Positions 56,031-64,000 of a stretch of DNA of 64,000 bases are shown one piece after another; positions within the stretch are counted from its first letter, which is position 1, and every line of letters starts with the position of its first letter. A program made the translations under genes and the position numbers. Origin of the DNA: Allium sativum (Eukaryota; Streptophyta; Magnoliopsida; Asparagales; Amaryllidaceae); NCBI GenBank assembly GCA_030737875.1, contig CM060912.1, forward strand, positions 260,696,231-260,760,230. Direction: 5' to 3'. Under the pieces are notes generated by a model. It ran no database searches. It was not told the origin of the DNA and was given only the letters and a program-made list of their open reading frames with translations.

Positions 56031-57427
56031 TCCATTCTTACATATAGTTAGATTGCATTTCATTCTGCAAATAATTTTGCATTTAATCCATCTTTGGGTT
56101 TTATCTTTCAAATTTAGAAAAAAAATAAGTGTGGACACTGTTTAGTTCTAGTGTGGGGGGGGGTCTGCATTTCATTCATTCTTCTTTATTTTTCTTTCTT
56201 TTAATTTTCAGCCATTTAAATAGGACCATCATGCATTTTAGATCGTAGTAACATGCCATTTTTTTTTTGAAATACGACTCATTTTAGATTGATACAACAA
56301 AATAAGTTAAGGATTATTAATCAGTTGATAGTATTTTTTTCTCTCAGCTTAGATCGAATAAGAAATATAATGAAAAGTTTAATTTTGAGGGATAATAGTG
56401 TAACCGGTACATAGGGGGATTCTTAGGTGATGGCCATGAAATCTATTCTATATTGTAGACTTTGTTTAAATAAGTGGAGGACTTAAAATACTTATATTGG
56501 CTTTTCGAATCTTTAAAACTAAGTTGTGTTAAGCTGATTTCGCGTAACTCTCTTTTGTGATTATATTTTCAATAATAATAATAGCAATCCAAGGGTATCC
56601 AACATTGCTTGTATATCTAGCGTTGGTGTGCAAACCCGCCAAGCTCTATCCGACATGTTGTTGACAAAGTCAGCGTTGGAATATCTTGGTCTCATTTTAT
56701 GAGATTGGACACCTAAGGATTACCGACATGTTGTTGACAAAGTCAGCGTCGGTCTGCACAATCCGCCAAGCTCTGTCCTAACTCTCCGTCAGTCCGCAAG
56801 GCAGTGTATGGGTGGTATACCTTGGTCTTTTATGTTAGGTGTATGTACTTAATCATAAATTTAACTTTTATAGAGATAGAGAATAAGATATGATGCCTAA
56901 ACATTTCTTGACCTTATTGATTTGACTAGCCATACACAAGGAAATTAGAATTCCACTTTACAAACTGTGCCAAGCAAACTAAGAATTTATTTCATGGCTG
57001 CACTGTGTTATCGACCGAATCAACTGGCCAAACTGGAATTTAACATTTGAAAACTTGATTTATGTTGAAAATTTGTGACAAGTTGAGGTATCTAAAATAA
57101 AATCAACTGATTAGAAATTGTTAACTTAATTTATTGTACCACTTCTTGAAACAAGTTGTGTTTTCATTTTTGTTTTCAATTGCATAAGTCCTTTGCATTC
57201 ATGTAGTTATATTAGAGCCATAGCATACTGCATTTGGATTTTGTGGGTAGTATCCGCTGAAAACCCTCACGAGACACCACTTGTCCTACTAGGGACACCT
57301 AGAGGTTTAACGGCTTGTTGCATACGCTCAATGCAATCGTGTTTCCTACGAAAGTGTGACCTATCTACTTTAGTTTTTCATTTCTTGTTTTACTCGAGGA
57401 CAAGTAAAAGATAAGTGTGGGGGTATT
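56031..57427 (+). other. 3' non-coding region and polypurine tract of the tRNA-Asp-primed element
   Basis: Contains a duplicated block, CGACATGTTGTTGACAAAG at about 56653 and again at about 56727, with flanking variants of CCGCCAAGCTCT. Near the end come ACTCGAGGACAAGTAAAAG and the polypurine tract AAGTGTGGGGGTA (57413-57425). A second GTGTGGGGGGGGT run lies at about 56150-56165. Confidence 0.65.
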
Positions 57428-58320
57428 TGATTGACATAGAAATGTGTTTATTTTATGCTCTTATATCTTATCTTTTGTATATAAATAAATATTACTTGGG
57501 TATTGTTTTGTCACTTTTACAGATATTCCAACCCAGCCTGCATGCAAGCAGAAAAGTAGAGAAATTGAGTTCAAACTATTGTATATTTACATTTGAAGAT
57601 TTGCAGATGAAGATGTCACATCTAGTTGCTGCGGACAAGAAAATAACTAGTAGAAAGGCTATGCACGTTACAAATCAAAGGAGGCTTGCAAGAGGAAAGG
57701 AGGAAAGGCCTAAAACCCACTTGATTTAACAAAGGCCTAGAATTTACTTGAAATGACTAAGGCCCATTTGTAATTAGGGTTAGGGTTTGGTTATCTCATA
57801 TAAATACCCTTGTAATATCATTGTAGCCACCATCCTATCCTGTATTCCATTTTTCTATCTTCTTCTCCATTAACAATGTTCTTCTTCTTTTTATTTTCTG
57901 CATTTTCTATTTCTTAGCAACTAGTGCCATCTACACGATTAGATTCGATAGAGTACTAGTTGTATTTTACATTTTTTTTAGTGATTAATCGTTTGATTAG
58001 TTTCAACGATAATCCTAATTTTATTTCTGTGGTTATTTCTATTCTGCACTTTTATTTTCTGCAATTTTTGTTCTTGTTTTGCAATTTACTTTCATTAGTG
58101 ATTAATCGTTTGATTAGATTCAACGATAATCCTAATTGTTGCAATTTCAATTGTTCTATTTTCAACCAAATCTCAAAAGTCGTCAAACTCGCCAACGAAA
58201 TTCTATAAATAATAAATTTTAATTTTTCCTCCCTGTGTTCGACCTGTATGCTACACACCTGTGCGCTTGCAGTATTATTATAAAATTCGCATTTTTCTAG
58301 TTCTTAGAAAGCGTCGATCA
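57428..58320 (+). repeat. 3' LTR of the tRNA-Asp-primed element, rearranged inside
   Basis: Nearly identical to the 5' LTR up to about 58065. A different segment then follows, carrying a second copy of GTGATTAATCGTTTGATTAG plus TTCAACGATAATCCTAAT (first copy about 57981-58020, second about 58097-58136). The LTRs match again from about TCCCTGTGTTCGACCTG to the end. The 5' LTR has an unrelated AT-rich segment at this place. Confidence 0.88.
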
Positions 58321-58325
58321 GTGGG

Positions 58326-58476
58326 TTGAGTCGCGAGGCTAACCGTGAAATCAATTCAGAGGTACCATTGTTACGCCACGGTGGTAGGTTAGGCCACTGG
58401 TTATTTATGACCCATAACAATTAGTATCGGAGCAAGGTTTTCAAAGTTATCATAATCAGATTTTTTATATTAATAA
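58326..58476 (+). other. Copia leader, right half, with a second primer-site-like sequence
   Basis: This continues the sequence cut at 51385. CCATAACA (58412-58419) is followed by TTAGTATCGGAGC (58421-58433), two transitions away from TTGGTATCAGAGC. It may be the true primer site of the gag that follows, in which case a short second LTR spans 51308-51385 plus 58326-58419. Confidence 0.4.
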
Positions 58477-58929
58477 ATGGCTAGTGACACTAGTAACACA
58501 ATTATTAGTTCAAGGGCAATCTACCACTAGACCTCTTATATTTGATGGTAGTAATTATGCTTATTGGGCTTGTAGGATGAAATTTTATTTGCAGTCTAAT
58601 GGTTTAGATATTTGGAACATTATCCAAAAAAAAATACATAGAGCCTCAAACTAAATATTCAAAATGGATACCAGACCAAAAGACGCAAGCACTTAATAAT
58701 TTTAAGGCCATGAATATTTTATTTTGTTCTTTAGATAGAAATGAATTTGATCGAGTTTCTATATGTAATTGTGCATATAAAATTTGGAGAATATTGAAAA
58801 TCACACATGAAGGCACCAGTAAAGTAAAACAGACAAAGGTATCTATGTTAACTCACTAGTTTCAACTTTTCCAAGTGAAATCAAATGAGTCTATTTTTGA
58901 TGTGTATTCAAGATTTCAAGATATAGTAC
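58477..58929 (+). pseudogene. Ty1/copia gag fragment
   Basis: The ATG at 58477 (MASDTSN) is followed by a stop after 17 residues. A different frame encodes RPLIFDGSNYAYWACRMKFY, the start of the copia gag (UBN2/DUF4219-type) that binds element RNA. Further gag pieces in other frames follow (NFKAMNILFCSLDRNEFDRV). The gene stops at 58929, where the LINE tail begins. Confidence 0.7.
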
Positions 58930-58939
58930 TTTTTTTTTT

Positions 58940-59204
58940 GAGAAAGACGGATGTGTAGCGCGTAACTACATAGCCGATTAGTCATAGTATAAATAATAAT
59001 ATAATCCAGTTAACAAGCCCAACTGGTAGCGCTAAGATTGTAGCAAAAAAAAGTGATAATTATACAATAGGTACTACCGAAATAAACATCATCACAACCC
59101 ACATTACCACAACAAAAAGTGGGCTAATCCATAGCACTAGAGAATAACTAAACTGGTACTTCATTAACCAAAAGCTACTAGCCATATATAGCAAAAGAAG
59201 ACCA
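58940..59204 (-). other. 3' UTR of the LINE
   Basis: 265 bp of non-coding sequence between the ORF2 stop and the poly(A) tail, with no obvious repeat. Confidence 0.7.
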
Positions 59205-62200
59205 TCAACTGAAAGATTCTTTGTGCAGGTCTGGACTAGAATCACCATGATTAGATCTCACTGATTCCACTGGACTAGTAGCTGCTGGAAGAGCAAGAGC
59301 AAAGTTGACTGGAGGAGCTGGAAGACCTGACCAGGATTTAAAGGAATAAAATATAAGGTTACATAATCCTCTAAAACTCTTCAGTGGTTTGTTAAATATC
59401 ATAGCATTTCTTTGTTTCCATATACACCAACAGAAAATTGCAAAGAATGAATCTCTAGCAGCATTTGCGTTTGAAAATTCCCAGTGATCAAAAATAGAAT
59501 TAATCTCAGGCACAAAGCCAAGTAAAAACGAACTAGTGGCTGCCCAAACAGGAAATGTGTAATCATAATTCAGGAAAAGATGATCGATTGTCTCAACATG
59601 AATAGAACAAAGAACACAACGGGAATCCTCAATCAAATTAAGTCTAAACAACTTTTCCCTTGTGTTTATTTTAACATGTATCAAGCACCAGTTGAAGAAT
59701 AAAATCTTTGGAGGTGGATGGATCTTCCAGATTCTAGGAAAAGAAAATAACCTTCCAGAGAAATTGATGAATCTATACACCGAAGCAACTGAGAAACCTT
59801 TTGATGGAGACAAAGCCCAAAATAACTGTCTTCATAAGTGGAAAGATGAGAGTTTATTAACAGTCTGGATGCAAGAAGTAATTCATCCAAAACATGTACA
59901 CTAAATATAGAAGATGGACACAATGCAGAAGGACCCAAATGCAACAAATTTGCAACAGAGGAGAAAACATTCGAAATGAGTGGAAAAAGCATAGGGAAAA
60001 CCTGATGGAGAGGAATATGACCATACCAAATATCATACCAAAATAAACAAGAGTCCCCATTGCCCACTTTAACTTGAAACAAGCTTTTGATACGAGGTAA
60101 ACATGAGATAACCCCAGACCAGAAAGGAGAAAATTTGATAGGAGGGGAGGAATGTAAAACAAGATGAGGATTGTTAGAATAGTAAAGAGAAAGAATCCAA
60201 GTCTTCCATAGGTAAAAACCAGGAGTAACAATTCTTCATATCCATTTAGATAAAAGAGCCAAATTAAAATTAGAAAGATTAATGATTCCCAGACCTCCCT
60301 GACTAGTATGTAGGCAAGCAGTTTGCCAATTAACCAGTTTTTTAACCTTATTTCCATTCCAAAGAAATGTGCTTCTGATTGAGTCAATTTTTGAAATTAC
60401 CCACCTAGGAAATTTATGAATAGTCATCCAATAAGTTGGTAATGCTGATAAGTCCGCTTTAACCAACACTAAACGACCTGCTGAAGAGAGAGCATTAGCC
60501 TTCCATGAAGATAATCTCCTTTCAATTTTTTGAATAAGAGGCAACCAATCAAATTTGTGAAGTTTGGTGGGTCTAAGAGGAATTCCCAAATACTGAATAG
60601 GGAACTTATCAACAGGGCAGTTTAAGATGGCTGAGATAGAAGAACCAAGATGATCAGCCTCACCTAGCATTATAATCGAGCTTTTGGAGAAATTGATTGA
60701 CAAACCAGAGATAATCTCAAAAGTATAGAGAACAACTTTGAGATAGAAAATGTGATTTAAGTTAGGAGAGGAGAATATGATTGTATCGTCTGCAAATTGA
60801 AGGTTAGAAATAGCCAGAGAGGAATTAGGCAGATGAATCCCTTCAAAATAATTGTTGGCTATAACTCTTTTAACCATTTGATTAAAAACATCAGCAACTA
60901 AAACAAAGATCAAAGGAGATAGGGGATCTCCTTGCCTCAAACCCCTGCTTGATTTAAATAAACCTCCAATATCGCCATTAATTGAAACAGAAGAATGACT
61001 TGTTGTAAGAATACCCTCAATCCAATTACACCAACGTTGAGAAAATCCCCTATATTTAAACATTTGCAAGACAAATTCCCAATTAACAGAGTCAAATGCT
61101 TTTGAAAAGTCTAATTTGAGGAGAACACCTGGTATTTTCATGTTGTGACAATAAGAGATTACCTCCTGAGTAGCTGCAATGCAATCGAAAATGTTTCGTC
61201 CAAGAATAAAAGTTGATTGCTCAGCACCAACAAGATCAGCGATGACAGATTGGAGACGATTTGCAAGAGTTTTAGTAATAATTTTGAAAGTGGTGTTAAG
61301 TAAACTGATAGGACGAAAATCAGACAAATAGTTTGCTCCGGCAAATTTGGGAAGAAGCACAATATTTGCATAATTGAGACGAGATATGAGATTAGGGTTT
61401 TCATAAAACTCATTACACATACTCATTATATCATTTTTCACAATAGCCCAAAACGATTTAAAGAAGGAAGGCCCAAACCCATCAGGCCCAGGGGCTTTAT
61501 CATCATTCATGTCTCTTAACGCAGCCCATACCTCATTTTCAGTGAATGGTTGATCTATAATAATGGAGGAAGGAGAAGGATAAAGAGTACCCCAGTTAAT
61601 AAGAGGAGTTGCAGAGGATGAACAACCCAGAATAGAGCGATAATAGTTAGAAAAAAGAGAAAGAATGTCGTCAGGGTTAGAATAAACTTGACCCTCATGG
61701 GTTATTTCGAGAATGCGTGATGCTCGTCTTCTTCCATTAGCTATTCTATGAAAGTAAGCTGAATTTCTGTCACCTTCATTTAGCTATTTGGCTTTGGATC
61801 TCTGCTTCCAACCAATTTCATCTTGTTTAAACAATCTGTCCAACTCTGATTCCAGATTCTTAAGAGAGTTTAGTTCATCATCATTGAGAGGACGAGATTC
61901 CTCCAATATATTGAGATCTAAGATATCATCCTGGATATTAGAAATACGCATTCGAATTGAGCCCCAGAATTATTTAGCCCAAGGTTTTATCAGTTTTCTT
62001 AAAGATCTCAATTTAAGAACAATTCTGTGAGTGGCTGATTGAGATTGAACAGGATTATCCCAAACTTTTTGAACAAATTCCTTAAAAGATGGTTTAAGTA
62101 ACCATAATCTCTCGAATCTAAAAGGGCGTTTAAAATTAGGTAATGAACCCGAATCAAGTACAACAGGGCAATGGTCAGAAATGATGGTAGTAAGGCCAGA

Positions 62201-62841
62201 CACAAAGGATAATGGGTGAGCTTCTTCCCAAGCTTCATTGAAAAGAAATCTATCCAGTTTGGCAAGAGCTGGATTCATTCTGTTGCTTGACCATGTAAAA
62301 GATCTATTGCAAATAGGAGGATCAAATAGACAACAATCGAAGATAAAAGAGTTAAAAGCCTCAGAATCAGCTGATAAAGAAAAAGATTTTCTCTCATCAG
62401 GATATCTAACAGTATTGAAATCACCCCTATCACCCAAGGTCCCAAAACATTATTTGACATTTGTTTACAATGCTCCCAAATGGCAATTCTTTCATGATAA
62501 TTCTGAGGACCATAAATGTTTGAAAAGAGATACATAGAGTTAGTAGCAATATGTTTGACAGCAACATGAAGAGCAGATTGTGAAGGGAAAGTTTGATACA
62601 GAGACCACTCAGAATCATTCCATGAAGTAATAAGGCCACCTCTTGTTTCAATAGCATTCACATATGTCCAACCTCTCAAGAAGGAACCTCCAATCATTCT
62701 AAAATGATAGTTAGATGGCTCAACGAGTTTTGTTTCTTGGAGGAAAAGAATGTCTAATTTAAGTGGGGACAGAACTAAATTTATAGCATGACATTTCGAA
62801 TGGTCCCCCAAACCCCGTACATTCCATGTGACCACTTTCAT
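59205..62841 (-). pseudogene. LINE ORF2: endonuclease, reverse transcriptase, zf-RVT, broken
   Basis: The ATG at 62841 begins MKVVTWNVRGLG, the first motif of AP-type endonucleases; FLQETKLVEPSN and IYGPQNYHER follow. A frameshift near 62430 leads to GDFNTVR and SDHCPVVLD. Stops are near 61970 and 61787 (the latter in the position of a conserved Trp). 61510-60236 is open for 424 residues of RT: DDKAPGPDGFGPSFFKSFW, RPISLLNTTFKIITK, LKLDFSKAFDSVNW, GLRQGDPLSPLIF and the active site FADDTIIF. A TGA at about 60236 and a one-base change near 59825 precede the zf-RVT domain (KIHPPPKILFFNWCLIH; CVLCSIHVETIDHLFLNY). The enzyme nicks target DNA and copies LINE RNA at the nick; this copy cannot. Confidence 0.9.
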
Positions 62842-62946
62842 TGATGTCTATTAATACGCTCTTGTTCTAGTGCCTGCATGGCTTTATAGTGTGAGTCACA
62901 TAAATTTACGCCCATGCAGTTTGCTATCTTTTTGTTCAAACGTTTA

Positions 62947-63972
62947 TTAGAAGTGGAAAAAAATAAGAAAACTACCTATTACATCAGGATTGTTGCGTCT
63001 CCCACTGCGACGAACAAAGATGGGAGAGAGAAATTGAGGCCAATCATTGTCATCAGACCATGGTTGTTGAGGAGGAGATTGTGGTGGAGGAATAGAACTG
63101 ATGTCAAAAGGGATGGCTTGAATGGGAAACAAAGAGAAATCATTGGCATAGGGGATAATCTGGTTAATAGGTGGATCCATCTCCTGATCATCATCATTTT
63201 GCACATTCTGGTTCTGATCATCTTTTATTTCCTGCGCCACTTCCTCTTGATCATCGTGTTCCATATCTTGATCATCAAATTCTGGGAAGTTAGGGTTCAT
63301 ATTAATCTCTCTACAAATCGAGGGAAATGATGGTAACATCATTGCCTCCTCTATCATTGCATCAAATCTGTTCTCCGAATTTGTAACTTGTTCATTATGA
63401 ATACACGGAACCACTTGATCATCCTCATTCCCTACGAATATAAGTTCAGGTCTTGTACCTGGATGTTCATGTTTACAGCGCTGGACTTTGATGATATGAG
63501 TTTTGTTGTTAAAACGAGCTGCAAATTCATTTTTTGAGCCAATCCCTTCGAAAAATTGTAACTTTACCAAGAATTCTCTGTGATCAAAGTGACACCAGTC
63601 ACAATCATCAACTGCTAAGACTCTACCCATCGGCTTAAGGATCTCCTTCACCACTTCATCGTTATACTTTAAAAATTCTGGGAATCCTTCTACCTTAGCC
63701 CATGATTCGTTTTCCAAAGCAGGTTCAGGTTCCATTGTCTCCTCTTCCCATGCTTCCAAACTAATTGCAGCTCCAGGCTTAGTAAGGATTTTAAGTAAAA
63801 GTGCATGATCTCTTTTACCATAAGTAGGACAATGAACCAAAAATGAATTATTAGTAAAAATCGACATCGGCCAAATATCATATTCAAGGTTGACTTCTAA
63901 GGCATGATGAAGAGTTTCTATGCTCCATTTTCCTGTGAGAGTTTTTGCCACAATGCATTTTGAGGAATCCAT
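62947..63972 (-). CDS. LINE ORF1, DUF4283-like RNA-binding protein (gag-like)
   Basis: Open for 341 residues from MDSSKCIVAKTL. The N-terminal ~190 residues resemble DUF4283, the conserved ORF1 domain of plant L1 elements (GAAISLEAWEEETMEP; ENESWAKVEGFPEFLKYNDE; GRVLAVDDCDW). The C-terminal third is acidic and Gln/Asp-rich (DQDMEHDDQEEVAQEI), ending near SPIFVRRSGRRNN. I see no CCHC zinc knuckle. ORF1 proteins of this type coat the LINE RNA. It lies about 105 bp upstream of ORF2. It seems intact, but ORF2 of the same copy is dead. Confidence 0.75.
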   Translation of the reverse strand: MDSSKCIVAKTLTGKWSIETLHHALEVNLEYDIWPMSIFTNNSFLVHCPTYGKRDHALLLKILTKPGAAISLEAWEEETMEPEPALENESWAKVEGFPEFLKYNDEVVKEILKPMGRVLAVDDCDWCHFDHREFLVKLQFFEGIGSKNEFAARFNNKTHIIKVQRCKHEHPGTRPELIFVGNEDDQVVPCIHNEQVTNSENRFDAMIEEAMMLPSFPSICREINMNPNFPEFDDQDMEHDDQEEVAQEIKDDQNQNVQNDDDQEMDPPINQIIPYANDFSLFPIQAIPFDISSIPPPQSPPQQPWSDDNDWPQFLSPIFVRRSGRRNNPDVIGSFLIFFHF

Positions 63973-64000
63973 TTTTCGGAAATACTTATTTTTTGGAGAT

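Larger units (their letters stand above)
51386..58320 (+). mobile_element. Non-autonomous LTR retrotransposon with a tRNA-Asp primer site and an Asn-rich ORF
   Basis: LTRs 51386-52336 (951 bp) and 57428-58320 (893 bp) start TGATTGAC and end GTCGATCA, an inverted terminal pair. The flanks are an exact GTGGG duplication (51381-51385 and 58321-58325). A primer site TGGCGCCGTTGCCGGGGA (52343-52360) matches the 3' end of plant tRNA-Asp. The interior has a long C/T/A-rich leader, one broken ORF of about 460 residues, a 3' non-coding region and a polypurine tract. No RT, integrase or protease is seen, so it resembles the pol-less, single-ORF elements described in plants (TR-GAG-like). Confidence 0.9.
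58930..64000 (-). mobile_element. L1-type LINE (non-LTR retrotransposon), 5' end outside the window
   Basis: Read on the minus strand: ORF1 (63972-62947), a short spacer, ORF2 (62841-59205) with endonuclease, reverse transcriptase and zf-RVT domain, a 3' UTR (59204-58940) and a poly(A) tail (58939-58930). This is the plant L1 arrangement. ORF1 is open but ORF2 has several stops and frameshifts. It inserted into copia gag; its target duplication cannot be checked because the 5' end is missing. Confidence 0.9.

Noticed and set aside
59857..60387. 176-codon minus-strand ORF in the LINE
   Set aside because: Very hydrophobic out-of-frame shadow; the frame with RT C-terminal motifs is the neighbouring one.

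Overview
This is repeat-dense nuclear DNA from a flowering plant, probably a eudicot; the species cannot be told from the sequence. Almost everything I can identify is transposable-element DNA: Ty3/gypsy elements (Tat-type and Tekay-type chromovirus), large elements with no pol genes, Ty1/copia debris, an L1-type LINE, and one short retroposon. I found no rRNA or tRNA gene, CRISPR array or bacterial-type operon. One AT-rich stretch (45253-50164) is not obviously transposon and has a few minus-strand, exon-like segments that could belong to a host gene or its remnant.

Layout from left to right. 1-1982 is the 3' end of a Tat-like element (element 1) with an antisense ORF, a palindromic repeat array and its 3' LTR. 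It sits inside the 5' LTR of a Tekay-like chromovirus (1983-10335), whose gag, protease, RT, RNase H, integrase and chromodomain are all broken. That chromovirus sits inside the antisense ORF of a second, related Tat-like element (element 2, 10336-13529). At the right edge of element 2's LTR lies a 31.7-kb nested Tat/Grande-like element (13534-45247). It has 660-bp LTRs and an exact ATTAC target duplication, and carries decayed gag-pol with two RNase H-like domains plus a long antisense gene near its 3' LTR. Two elements interrupt it. In gag is a 13.2-kb non-autonomous element (14616-27812, exact GGAAC duplication) with 5.9-kb LTRs around a 1.39-kb non-coding interior. At the start of integrase is an inverted 6.07-kb solo LTR of the same superfamily (32187-38256).

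To the right is the AT-rich zone (45253-50164), which contains a 190-bp retroposon with a 17-bp target duplication. A decayed copia LTR and gag follow (50165-51385 and 58326-58929). They are split by a 6.9-kb non-autonomous LTR element (51386-58320, exact GTGGG duplication) with a tRNA-Asp primer site and an Asn/Phe-rich ORF of unknown function. A minus-strand L1-type LINE (58930 to the window end), inserted in the copia gag, has an intact ORF1 and a broken ORF2.

No coding region works with another as a pathway. The features worth most attention are the giant-LTR non-autonomous family and its dense dyad-symmetric repeats, the palindromic arrays that recur in unrelated LTR elements, the antisense genes with their own promoters and introns, and the unrecognised ORF of the 51386-58320 element. 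Relative insertion order follows from the nesting: element 2, then the chromovirus, then element 1; and element 2, then the Grande-like element, then its two passengers.
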